Shown here piece after piece: positions 7,349 to 15,348 of a stretch of 53,200 bases of DNA (position 1 is the first letter of the stretch; every line of letters starts with the position of its first letter). The position numbers and the translations under genes were made by a program. The notes beneath the pieces are model-generated. The model was not told the DNA's origin and searched no databases. It worked only from the letters and a program-made list of their open reading frames with translations. The DNA comes from Streptomyces beigongshangae (GTDB lineage Bacteria > Actinomycetota > Actinomycetes > Streptomycetales > Streptomycetaceae), in NCBI RefSeq assembly GCF_019710745.1, contig NZ_JAHKJW010000051.1, forward strand, positions 1 through 53,200. The letters are read 5' to 3'.

Positions 7349-9181
7349 GTGCCGAAGTCCCAGCCGCCCGAGCCCGCGGCCGCCCCACCGTGGCGGCTGC
7401 TCCTCGGGTACGTCCGCCCGTACCGCTGGACCCTGCTGCTCGGGGCCGTGCTCTCGCTGCTCACCGGGGCCGCGGGGCTCGCGCTGCCGCTGGTGGCCAG
7501 GACGCTGATCGACGACCTGGGGCACGACCGGGCGATCACCGGTGCCCTGCTGGCCATGTCGGGTCTCGTCGTCGCCAACGCCGCGATCGGCGCGCTCGGC
7601 TCGTACGTGCTGCGGTACACCGCGGAGTCCGTCGTGCTGGGTGCGCGGCGAGGGCTGGTCTCCCATCTGCTGCGGCTGCGGATAGCCGCCGTGGACCGCA
7701 GCGAGCCCGGCGACCTGATGGCCCGGATCACCTCCGACACCACCCTGCTGCGGGAGGTCACCACCGACTCGCTGGTGGGCCTCGGCACGGGCGGGCTCAC
7801 CCTGGTGGCCACGCTCGCGCTGATGGGTTTCGTCGACCCGGTGCTCACCGCCGTCACCCTGGGCGTGGTCCTGGCCGCGGGCACGGTCATCGGCGTGATC
7901 GTGCCGCGCATCAACCGGGCCAGCCGGCGGGCCCAGGACGCGGTCGGCGCGATGGGCGCCTCGCTGGAGCGGACCCTGGGCGCCCTGCGGACCATCAAGG
8001 CGTCCGGCGCCGAGCACCGCGAGGAGCAGGCCGTGCACGCCGCGGCCGAGGAGTCCTGGCGGCAGAGCGTACGGGCCGCCAAGTGGTCGGCGCTCGCCGG
8101 GAACACGGCCGGCCTCTCCATGCAGGTCGCCTTCATCACCGTCCTCGCCGTGGGCGGCGCGCGGGTCGCGACGGGGGCCGTCGACATCGGCACACTGGTC
8201 GCCTTCCTGCTGTACGTCTTCTACCTGATGTCGCCGATCCAGCAGGTCGTCGGGGCGGTCGCCCAGTACCAGACCGGCTCGGCCGCCCTGGCCCGCATCG
8301 AGGAGGCGCGCGGGCTGCCCGCCGAACCGGCCGCCGAGCCCGCGCCGCTGCCGGGCCCCGGCGCCGAACCGGCCTCGGTCGCCTTCGAGGGCGTCCGCTT
8401 CCGGTACGCCGAGGACCTGCCGTACATCCACCACGGCGTGACGTTCGCCGTCCCCCCGCGCGGCATGACCGCCTTCGTGGGACCGTCCGGCGCCGGCAAG
8501 ACGACCGTGTTCTCGCTCGTCGAGCGGTTCTACGACCCCGACGAGGGGACCATCGCGCTGGACGGCCGCGACCTCACCGACTGGGACGTGTCCGCGCTCC
8601 GGTCGGCCATCGGCTACGTGGAGCAGGACGCGCCCGTCCTCTCCGGGAGCCTGCGCGACAACCTCCTGCTCGGCAACCCCGACGCCGGCGAGGAGGAGGT
8701 CCTGCGCGCGCTGCGGACCACCCGGCTCGACTCCCTCGTCGAACGGCTGCCGAAGGGCGTGGACACGCTCGTGGGCCACCGCGGCACCAAGCTCTCCGGC
8801 GGCGAGCGGCAGCGCGTGGCCATCGCCCGCGCCCTGCTGCGGCGGCCCCGGCTGCTGCTGCTCGACGAGGCCACCAGTCAGCTCGACGCCGTCAACGAGG
8901 CCGCGCTGCGCGACACGGTCGCCGACGTCGCCCGCACCACCACGGTGCTGGTCGTCGCCCACCGGCTGTCCACCGTCACCATGGCGGACCGCATCGTCGT
9001 CATGGACGCCGGGCGGGTACGGGCCGTGGGCACCCACCGCGAACTCGTCACGGGCGACCCGCTGTACGCCGAACTCGCCGCGACGCAGTTCCTCGCGTCC
9101 ACCGAAGACGTCACGGTGCCGTCGTATTCTCCCGCCATGGGTGGTGCAACCGGTGCTTCCCGGGACAGGATGCCCGGATGA
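7349..9181 (+). CDS. ABC exporter, fused permease and ATPase
   Basis: A 610-residue type IV (ABCB-like) half transporter. The first 300 residues hold six membrane helices of an exporter TMD (opening YRWTLLLGAVLSLLTGAAGL). The ATPase domain follows with Walker A GPSGAGKTT, Q-loop near GYVEQDAPVL, signature LSGGERQR and Walker B LLLLDEATS, then the H-loop VVAHRLS. All catalytic residues are present. GTG at 7349 follows GGGGGAGC. It would work as a homodimer exporting an unknown lipid, peptide or drug. Its stop codon overlaps the start of the AIM24-type gene in ATGA, so the two proteins are probably made together. Confidence 0.92.
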   Translation: MPKSQPPEPAAAPPWRLLLGYVRPYRWTLLLGAVLSLLTGAAGLALPLVARTLIDDLGHDRAITGALLAMSGLVVANAAIGALGSYVLRYTAESVVLGARRGLVSHLLRLRIAAVDRSEPGDLMARITSDTTLLREVTTDSLVGLGTGGLTLVATLALMGFVDPVLTAVTLGVVLAAGTVIGVIVPRINRASRRAQDAVGAMGASLERTLGALRTIKASGAEHREEQAVHAAAEESWRQSVRAAKWSALAGNTAGLSMQVAFITVLAVGGARVATGAVDIGTLVAFLLYVFYLMSPIQQVVGAVAQYQTGSAALARIEEARGLPAEPAAEPAPLPGPGAEPASVAFEGVRFRYAEDLPYIHHGVTFAVPPRGMTAFVGPSGAGKTTVFSLVERFYDPDEGTIALDGRDLTDWDVSALRSAIGYVEQDAPVLSGSLRDNLLLGNPDAGEEEVLRALRTTRLDSLVERLPKGVDTLVGHRGTKLSGGERQRVAIARALLRRPRLLLLDEATSQLDAVNEAALRDTVADVARTTTVLVVAHRLSTVTMADRIVVMDAGRVRAVGTHRELVTGDPLYAELAATQFLASTEDVTVPSYSPAMGGATGASRDRMPG

Positions 9182-9855
9182 AGGGTGATCTGTTTTCCAG
9201 CGAGTACATGGTGCAGCCGGCCGCCACGGCGGGCATGAGCGTGCAGAACGCCAAGTCGATCAGGTACGCCGTCAACGGCGAGATGCTCGCCCGGCAGGGC
9301 GCGATGATCGCCTACCGCGGCAACCTGCAGTTCGAGCGCAAGGGCCAGGGCGTCGGCGGCATGCTCAAGCGGGCCGTCACGGGTGAGGGACTGCCGCTCA
9401 TGGCGGTGCGCGGACAGGGGGAGGCATGGTTCGCGCACGAGGCGCAGAACTGCTTCATCATCGACATCGACCCCGGTGACGTCTTCACCGTCAACGGCCG
9501 CAACGTCCTGTGCTTCGACGCCTCGTTGCAGTACGAGATCAAGACGGTGAAGGGCGCAGGCGTCACCGGCGGCGGACTGTTCAACAGCGTCTTCACCGGA
9601 CAGGGCCGGCTCGGTCTGGTCTGCGACGGCAACCCGCTGGTCATCCCGGTCTCACCGCAGTGGCCGGTCTACGTCGACACGGACGCGGTCGTCGGCTGGA
9701 CGGCCGACCTGCAGACCTCGCTGCACCGTTCGCAGTCCATCGGCTCGATGATCCGCGGCGGCTCGGGCGAGGCGGTGCAGCTGATGCTCCAGGGGGAGGG
9801 GTACGTGGTGGTACGGCCGAGCGAGGTCACCCCGCAGAAGACCCAGCAGCACTGA
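9178..9855 (+). CDS. AIM24 / TIGR00266 family protein
   Basis: A 225-residue beta-rich protein of the AIM24 family. The start ATG at 9178 overlaps the ABC exporter stop in ATGA. Recognisable family segments are the Gly-rich GQGVGGMLKRAVTGEGLPL, the FIIDIDPGDVFTVNGRNVL strand pair, a second Gly-rich GGGLFNSVFTGQGRLGLVC and the late DAVVGWTADLQTSL. The family folds into a double-barrel; its bacterial function is unknown, and membrane-associated roles have been suggested for relatives. Coupling to an exporter is the only functional hint here. No signal peptide or membrane helix. Confidence 0.85.
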   Translation: MKGDLFSSEYMVQPAATAGMSVQNAKSIRYAVNGEMLARQGAMIAYRGNLQFERKGQGVGGMLKRAVTGEGLPLMAVRGQGEAWFAHEAQNCFIIDIDPGDVFTVNGRNVLCFDASLQYEIKTVKGAGVTGGGLFNSVFTGQGRLGLVCDGNPLVIPVSPQWPVYVDTDAVVGWTADLQTSLHRSQSIGSMIRGGSGEAVQLMLQGEGYVVVRPSEVTPQKTQQH

Positions 9856-9859
9856 TCCG

Positions 9860-9874
9860 GGCCCGTACCGGGCC
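9860..9874 (+). terminator. Small hairpin after the AIM24 gene
   Basis: GGCCCG-TAC-CGGGCC forms a perfect six-pair stem starting five bases after the stop codon and is followed by TTCTCG. It is a weak terminator candidate between two convergent reading frames. Confidence 0.35.
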
Positions 9875-9938
9875 TTCTCGCGGCGCTGGACCTTCCGCGT
9901 CCGTGTTCGTATTCGCGGTCGCGGTCGCGTCCGCCGGG

Positions 9939-10720
9939 TCACGGCCTGCCGCTCGTCCGCCGGCGCCACAGCACCGCGGCGGTGCCGAGGTCCTTCAGCG
10001 TCGCGGTGCCGTACACCGTCAGCCGCCCCACGCCGTCCCCCTCCCGAGGCGGGTCGCCCCAGTCCTGCCACACCGCGAACGCCCGGTCGGAGCGCGGGTC
10101 CACGGCGACGCCGGCGATCGTGCCGCCCGGTTCCGCGTCGAAGGAGGCGGTCTTCCTGCCGGAGGCGATGTCGTACGCCTCCGGCACGGTGCCGCGCCCC
10201 GCCCCGCCCACAGCACTCCGCCGTCCGTGTCCCACTCCAGGAAGGACACCGCGGCCCCGGCGCCGAGCGCGATCTGCGCACCGTCCGGCGCGAAGTCGGC
10301 CGAACCGATCCTGCGCAGCACACCGCCCGCGTTGTCGGCGACCCGGATCTGCCCGGCGCCGGTGTCCACGGCGAGCGGACCGCCCGCGGCCGGCAGGGTC
10401 AGGGACCGCTCCACGGTCACCGACGTCCCGCCGACGGCCACCTCCTCCAGCCTCGTCCCGCGTACGACCACGGCCGTGCCGGGGCTCGTGCCGGTCTTGG
10501 CACGGGTGATCGCCGTACCGGTGAGCCGGCCCCCGCCGCCCGCCGCGTCCCCGTCCTTCGCGGCCGCGACGCCGCGCAGTCCGACCAGGTAGTGCACACC
10601 GTCGCCCGCGAGCGGCCCGGCGAGCCGTTTGCCCGGCAGCTGGGCGGGCGCGCCCGTGCTGCCGGGCGAGTCCCTCGTCAACCCGTCCTCGCGCCGACGT
10701 ACACCTGCTCGTCCGTTCAC
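9939..10720 (-). pseudogene. Frameshifted remnant, possible beta-propeller-like protein
   Basis: Two reading frames together give one plausible protein. The upstream part (10720 to about 10200) contains GGPLAVDTGAGQIRVADNAG and SADFAPDGAQIALGAGAAVS, then turns into Arg/Pro-rich noise. The downstream part in another frame (about 10200 to 9939) continues with TVPEAYDIASGRKTASF and AGVAVDPRSDRAFAVWQDW and ends RRTSGRP. The switch lies in a C/G run at about 10190-10215. The N-terminus also looks broken: near 10690-10722 a third frame reads EQVYVGART. No signal peptide or clean start is found. The repeated strand patterns resemble WD40/beta-propeller blades, but the family is not recognised. A single sequencing error in the run could explain the main shift but not the damaged N-terminus. 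Confidence 0.6.
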
Positions 10721-10784
10721 GCGATGGTGCGATCATGTCCGCCTCCGTGGATGCGCGTCCGCGACCACGGGTAGGGCCCGCCCC

Positions 10785-12971
10785 ATGACGCAGCCGTTCG
10801 AACTCCCGCACTTCTACCTGCCGTATCCCGCGCGGCTGAACCCGCACGTCGACGAGGCGCGGGCCCACACGACCGGGTGGGCCCGCGAGATGGGCATGCT
10901 GGAGGGCTCGGGCATCTGGGAGCGGTCCGACCTCGACGCGCACGACTACGGACTGCTGTGCGCGTACACCCACCCCGAGTGCGACGGCCCCGCCCTCTCC
11001 CTCGTCACCGACTGGTACGTGTGGGTCTTCTTCTTCGACGACCACTTCCTGGAGACCTTCAAGCGCACCCGGGACCGCTCCGGCGGCAAGGCCCACCTGG
11101 ACCGGCTCCCGCTCTTCATGCCGCTCGACCTCTCGACCCCCGTGCCGGAGCCGCGGAACCCGGTCGAGGCCGGCCTCGCCGACCTGTGGGCCCGTACGGT
11201 CCCCTCGATGTCGGCGGGATGGCGCAGGCGCTTCGCCGAGTCCACCGAGCACCTGCTCAACGAGTCGATGTGGGAGCTGTCCAACATCGGCGAGGGGCGG
11301 ATCGCGAACCCCGTCGAGTACATCGAGATGCGCCGCAAGGTCGGCGGCGCCCCCTGGTCGGCGGGGCTCGTGGAGTACGCGACCGCGGAGGTCCCCGAGC
11401 GGATCGCCCGCTCCCGGCCGCTGCGCGTGCTGAAGGAGACCTTCTCCGACGGGGTCCACCTGCGCAACGACCTCTTCTCGTACCAGCGGGAGGTCGAGGA
11501 GGAGGGCGAGCTGTCCAACGGGGTGCTCGTCCTGGAGACGTTCTTCGGCTGCACGACCCAGCAGGCCGCCGACACCGTGAACGACATCCTCTCCTCGCGC
11601 CTGCGCCAGTTCGACCACACGGCGCTCACCGAGGTACCCGCGCTGGCCCTGGAGCAGGGCCTCACCCCGGACGAGGTCCGCGCCGTCGCCGCGTACACCC
11701 GGGGGCTGCAGGACTGGCAGTCGGGCGGCCACGAGTGGCACCTGCGGTCCAGCCGGTACATGAACGAAGGGGCGCTGAAGACCTCCCCCCTGGACGGCCC
11801 CACCGGTCCCGGCACCTCGGCCGCCGACGTCGCGGGGCTGCTCGCGGCCGCGGGCACCGACCGGCTGCGCGCCCACACGTACGTGCCGTACCAGAAGGTG
11901 GGCCCCTCCCTGCTCCCCGACTTCCACATGCCGTTCCGGGTCCGGCTGAACGCCGACCTGGACGGGGCGCGGCGTCGCATCACCCCGTGGGCGCACAGCA
12001 TGGGCATCCTGAGCGAGGGCGTCTGGGACGAGGACAAGCTCGCCGCCTACGACCTGCCGCTGTGCTCGGCGGGCCTCGACCCGGACGGTACCCCGCAGGC
12101 CCTGGACCTCAGCGCGCACTGGCTCGCCTGGGGGACGTACGGCGACGACTACTACCCGCTGGTGTTCGGGCACCGCAGGGACCTGGCCGCCGCGAAGGTG
12201 TGCACCGCGCGGCTGTCCGCCTGCATGCCCGTCGGGGGCGAGGAGATCCCGCCCCCGGCCAACGCGATGGAGCGCGGCCTCGCCGATCTCTGGCGGCGCA
12301 CGACGGCCACGATGCCGGCGGACGCGCGCCGCACCCTGCGGGCCGCCGTGGAGGTCATGACGGAGAGCTGGGTGTGGGAGCTGTCCAACCAGCTGCAGAA
12401 CCGCATCCCCGACCCGGTGGACTACCTGGAGATGCGCCGCGCCACCTTCGGCTCCGAGCTCACGATGAGCATGTGCCGTCTCGGCCACGGCCCCCAGGTG
12501 CCGCCCGAGGTCTACCGCAGCGGTCCCGTCCGGTCGCTGGAGAACGCCGCGACCGACTACGGGATGCTCGTCAACGACGTCTTCTCCTACCAGAAGGAGA
12601 TCGAGTACGAGGGCGAGGTGCACAACCTGATCCTCGTCGTGCAGAACTTCTTCGGCTGCGACTACCCGGCTGCCCTCGGCGTCGTCCACGACCTCATGAC
12701 CCAGCGCATGCGGCAGTTCGAGCACGTCGCCGCCCATGAGCTGCCGATCCTGTACGAGGACTTCCAGCTCTCGCAGGAGGCCCGCGCGACCATGGAGGGC
12801 TATGTGGTCCAGCTGCAGAACTGGCTGGCCGGCATCCTGAAGTGGCACTACGACTGCCGCCGTTACGGAGCCGCCGACCTGGCCCGCCGCGCCCACGGCT
12901 TCGTCCCGGGACGGCTCCCCGAGCCGCCGTTCGGCGCGACCCGGCGGACCTCCGCCACCGCGGCCCGCTGA
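10785..12971 (+). CDS. geoA: Germacradienol/geosmin synthase (two-domain)
   Basis: A 728-residue bifunctional class I terpene synthase that makes geosmin from farnesyl diphosphate. The N-terminal domain cyclises FPP to germacradienol; it has the Asp-rich motif DDHFLE (residues 85-90) and the NSE motif NDLFSYQRE (228-236). The C-terminal domain, which fragments germacradienol to geosmin, repeats the fold with DDYYP and NDVFSYQKE. Length and motif spacing match the S. coelicolor enzyme closely. Both halves share the WELSN and FFGCD/T segments, showing the internal duplication. No good Shine-Dalgarno site is seen at ATG 10785. A strong hairpin follows at 12981. The broken gene at 9939-10720 is divergent from it. 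Confidence 0.97.
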   Translation: MTQPFELPHFYLPYPARLNPHVDEARAHTTGWAREMGMLEGSGIWERSDLDAHDYGLLCAYTHPECDGPALSLVTDWYVWVFFFDDHFLETFKRTRDRSGGKAHLDRLPLFMPLDLSTPVPEPRNPVEAGLADLWARTVPSMSAGWRRRFAESTEHLLNESMWELSNIGEGRIANPVEYIEMRRKVGGAPWSAGLVEYATAEVPERIARSRPLRVLKETFSDGVHLRNDLFSYQREVEEEGELSNGVLVLETFFGCTTQQAADTVNDILSSRLRQFDHTALTEVPALALEQGLTPDEVRAVAAYTRGLQDWQSGGHEWHLRSSRYMNEGALKTSPLDGPTGPGTSAADVAGLLAAAGTDRLRAHTYVPYQKVGPSLLPDFHMPFRVRLNADLDGARRRITPWAHSMGILSEGVWDEDKLAAYDLPLCSAGLDPDGTPQALDLSAHWLAWGTYGDDYYPLVFGHRRDLAAAKVCTARLSACMPVGGEEIPPPANAMERGLADLWRRTTATMPADARRTLRAAVEVMTESWVWELSNQLQNRIPDPVDYLEMRRATFGSELTMSMCRLGHGPQVPPEVYRSGPVRSLENAATDYGMLVNDVFSYQKEIEYEGEVHNLILVVQNFFGCDYPAALGVVHDLMTQRMRQFEHVAAHELPILYEDFQLSQEARATMEGYVVQLQNWLAGILKWHYDCRRYGAADLARRAHGFVPGRLPEPPFGATRRTSATAAR

Positions 12972-12980
12972 GCCCGGACC

Positions 12981-13009
12981 CGCCGGGCCCCGTGGGGCGG
13001 GGCCCGGCG
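12981..13009 (+). terminator. Terminator of the geosmin synthase gene
   Basis: CGCCGGGCCCC pairs perfectly with GGGGCCCGGCG (11 pairs) around a seven-base loop, beginning ten bases after the stop codon of the synthase. Confidence 0.65.
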
Positions 13010-13115
13010 CGCCCCACGGCCCGCCGGGTCCCGGAGGAAGCGCCGACCGGCTCGCGTCACCTCCGTCGTACGGGCAGGATGCTGCCCGTACCCCCCGACG
13101 ACCACGGAGGAACGG

Positions 13116-14240
13116 ATGACCGGCATCCCCACGCCCTTCACCGCCGACGACTACACCGCACGGATGGAGCGCGCCGCGCAGGCCGCCGACGGGGCGGGAC
13201 TCGCCGGAGTGCTGGTGGCGCCCGGCCCCGACCTCGTGTGGCTCACCGGCTACGCGCCCCCCGCGGCCACCGAGCGGCTCACCCTCCTGGTGCTCGCCGC
13301 CGGCCGGGACCCCGTGCTCGTCGTGCCCACCCTGGAGGCCCCGGACGCCGAGAAGGCCGTCGGCGCGCCCGCGCTGACCCTGCGCGACTGGACCGACGGC
13401 ACGGACCCGTACGCCGCGACAGCCCCGCTCCTTCAGGCCTCGGGGCGCTTCGGCGTCAGCGACAACGCCTGGGCGCTGCACCTGCTGGGCCTGCAGAAAC
13501 AGCTGCCCGGCACCTCGTACGTCTCCCTCACCGAGGCACTGCCGATGCTCCGGGCGGTCAAGGACGCGGCCGAACTGGAGCGGCTGGCGGCGGCCGGCGC
13601 CGCCGCCGACGAGGCGTACGGGGAGATCCTGGAGGTCGCCTTCGCGGGCCGGCGCGAGTCGGACGTCGCCCGCGACCTCGCCGGGCTGCTGCGCCGGTCC
13701 GGACACGAGCAGGTGGACTTCACGGTCGTCGGCTCGGGCCCCAACGGCGCCGACCCGCACCACGAGGCGGGGGAGCGCGTCATCGAGCACGGCGACACGG
13801 TCGTCCTCGACTTCGGCGGGCTGAAGCACGGCTACGGCTCCGACACCTCCCGCACGGTGCACGTCGGCGAGCCGACCGCCGAGGAGCAGCGGGTCCACGA
13901 CATCGTGCGCGCCGCGCAGCAGGCGGCCTGCGAGGCCGTGCGGCCCGGTGTCGCCTGTCAGGAGATAGACCGGGTGGCCCGCGCGTACATCACCGGGGCC
14001 GGCTACGGCGACCGCTTCATCCACCGCACCGGGCACGGCATCGGCGTCACCACCCATGAGCCCCCGTACATGATCGAGGGCGAGGAACAGCCCCTGGTGC
14101 CCGGGATGTGCTTCTCCGTGGAACCCGGCATCTACCTGCCGGGCCGCTTCGGGGTGCGCATCGAGGACATCGTGACGGTCACCGGGGACGGCGGACGCCG
14201 TCTCAACAGGACCCCCCGGGAGATGGCCGTCGTGGACTGA
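13116..14240 (+). CDS. M24 family metallopeptidase, Xaa-Pro aminopeptidase-like
   Basis: A 374-residue cytosolic peptidase of the pita-bread fold. Residues 1-140 form the creatinase-type N-terminal domain. The five dinuclear-metal ligands are all visible in order: Asp in VVLDFGG, Asp in GSDTSRT, His in HRTGHGIG, Glu in FSVEPGIY and Glu in VRIEDIV. It should remove N-terminal residues before proline. GGAGGAA stands five bases before ATG 13116. A gene of this type commonly lies near geosmin synthase in streptomycetes, as I recall, with no known link to terpene synthesis. Confidence 0.9.
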   Translation: MTGIPTPFTADDYTARMERAAQAADGAGLAGVLVAPGPDLVWLTGYAPPAATERLTLLVLAAGRDPVLVVPTLEAPDAEKAVGAPALTLRDWTDGTDPYAATAPLLQASGRFGVSDNAWALHLLGLQKQLPGTSYVSLTEALPMLRAVKDAAELERLAAAGAAADEAYGEILEVAFAGRRESDVARDLAGLLRRSGHEQVDFTVVGSGPNGADPHHEAGERVIEHGDTVVLDFGGLKHGYGSDTSRTVHVGEPTAEEQRVHDIVRAAQQAACEAVRPGVACQEIDRVARAYITGAGYGDRFIHRTGHGIGVTTHEPPYMIEGEEQPLVPGMCFSVEPGIYLPGRFGVRIEDIVTVTGDGGRRLNRTPREMAVVD

Positions 14241-14261
14241 GCCCTCCCGGCAGGACCCGCA

Positions 14262-14289
14262 CCCCGGACTCCCCACCCCGGACTCCCCA
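14262..14289. repeat. 14-bp direct tandem duplication after the peptidase gene
   Basis: The unit CCCCGGACTCCCCA occurs twice head to tail, 21 bases past the peptidase stop codon. Confidence 0.8.
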
Positions 14290-14306
14290 CGGCGGACGGC
14301 GCGACC

Positions 14307-15236
14307 ATGACCCGGACAGCGACACCCACCGCGGACACCGTACGACACCTCGTCCGCTCCCTGCTCCCGGACGGCGGCGGGGCCCGGATCACGCCCGCGG
14401 GCGGGGACGCCGGGCACCCCGCCTGGTTCGTGGGCGCCCGCCATGTGCTGCGGCTGGCGCCGGACCGCGAGGCCGCCCGGCGCCAGCGGCGCGAACTGCT
14501 GCTGCGCGACCTGGTACGCCCCCACCTCGGCGTCGCCGTCCCGGTGAGCATCGCGCACGGCGAGTGGGCGAGCGGACTGACCTACACGCTCGACACGCTG
14601 GTCCCCGGCGGGCCGGGCGGGCGGCGGGACGTCTCCGCCGTCGGCGAGGCGGACCTGGCGGGTCTGCTGGCCGGACTGCGCGAGGTGCCGGCGGACCGGG
14701 CCGAGGCGCTCGGCGTGCCCCGCGCCGCCCCCCGGTCCCTCGAAGCGCTGCGGACCGCGGCCGGCCGCGCCGCCGAGCTGCTCGCCGCCGCCGACGAGTT
14801 CGACCCCGCCCGGCTCCACCGGCTCACCGCGTCCGCCGCCGCCCGGCTGGCCCCGCAGCCGGGCGCCGCCTTCCTCGTCCACCACGGCCTCACGGCCGGG
14901 CACCTCGTGGTCGGCGGCGAGGGACGCGTACGCGGTGTCCTCGGCTGGGCCGACGCGGTGGTCGGCGACCCCACGGAGGACATCGCGGGCCTCGCCCTGG
15001 CCGTCGGCGCCCCCGCGGCCGTCCGCGCGGCCACCCTCGCCGGCTACGGCGCCCGCCCCTGCCTGCGCGGCCTGTGGCTCGCCCGCTGCGACGGCCTGAC
15101 CCGCCTCGCCGACCGGCTGCGCGGGCCCGGCGACGGCTCCCCGCCACTCCCGCGCGCCCCTCTGCGGCGCGCGTGGGAGCCGATCCTGCTGGAGCGGGTC
15201 ACGGAGTTCCGCGACGGCACCGACGAGCCGCTCTAG
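14307..15236 (+). CDS. Aminoglycoside phosphotransferase-like protein, probably a pseudokinase
   Basis: A 309-residue protein with the APH/choline-kinase fold in outline: N-lobe with HVLRLAPDREAARRQRRE, then the catalytic-loop area and a late DPTEDIAGLALAVG segment. The catalytic motif HGDxxxxN is replaced by HHGLTAGH (residues 192-199: Asp becomes Gly194, Asn becomes His199), and the metal-binding Asp of the usual IDW motif is Gly213 in VLGWAD. Phosphotransfer is therefore unlikely. Compare the intact relative at 29985-30854. The reading frame is full length with normal codon use, so it is not decaying and may bind a ligand. The start ATG at 14307 has only a weak GGCGGACGG upstream. Confidence 0.75.
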   Translation: MTRTATPTADTVRHLVRSLLPDGGGARITPAGGDAGHPAWFVGARHVLRLAPDREAARRQRRELLLRDLVRPHLGVAVPVSIAHGEWASGLTYTLDTLVPGGPGGRRDVSAVGEADLAGLLAGLREVPADRAEALGVPRAAPRSLEALRTAAGRAAELLAAADEFDPARLHRLTASAAARLAPQPGAAFLVHHGLTAGHLVVGGEGRVRGVLGWADAVVGDPTEDIAGLALAVGAPAAVRAATLAGYGARPCLRGLWLARCDGLTRLADRLRGPGDGSPPLPRAPLRRAWEPILLERVTEFRDGTDEPL

Positions 15237-15260
15237 ACCGGGTCCCGAGGCACGGCGAAG

Positions 15261-15335
15261 GACCCGTCGTCCCGCCCGAGCGGCCCGTCACCCCGCCCGA
15301 GCGGCCCGTCGTCCCGCCCGAGCGCCCGTCCCCCC
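15261..15335. repeat. 21-bp tandem repeat between convergent genes
   Basis: Three full units of 21 bases, each built on CCCGTC(GT/AC)CCCGCCCGAGC, and a partial fourth (15261-15281, 15282-15302, 15303-15323, then a shortened copy). It fills the gap between the phosphotransferase-like gene and the end of treZ. Confidence 0.85.
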
Positions 15336-15348
15336 GTCCGGGAGTGCC

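Noticed and set aside
7235..9037. 600-residue minus-strand frame opposite the ABC exporter
   Set aside because: Shadow of a gene with intact Walker motifs; no motif of its own.
9939..14903. Very long minus-strand open frame opposite geosmin synthase and the peptidase
   Set aside because: It is antisense to two well-recognised genes; the composition is Arg/Gly/Pro noise typical of GC-rich antisense frames. Only its last 90 residues look like protein, and these are assigned to the remnant.
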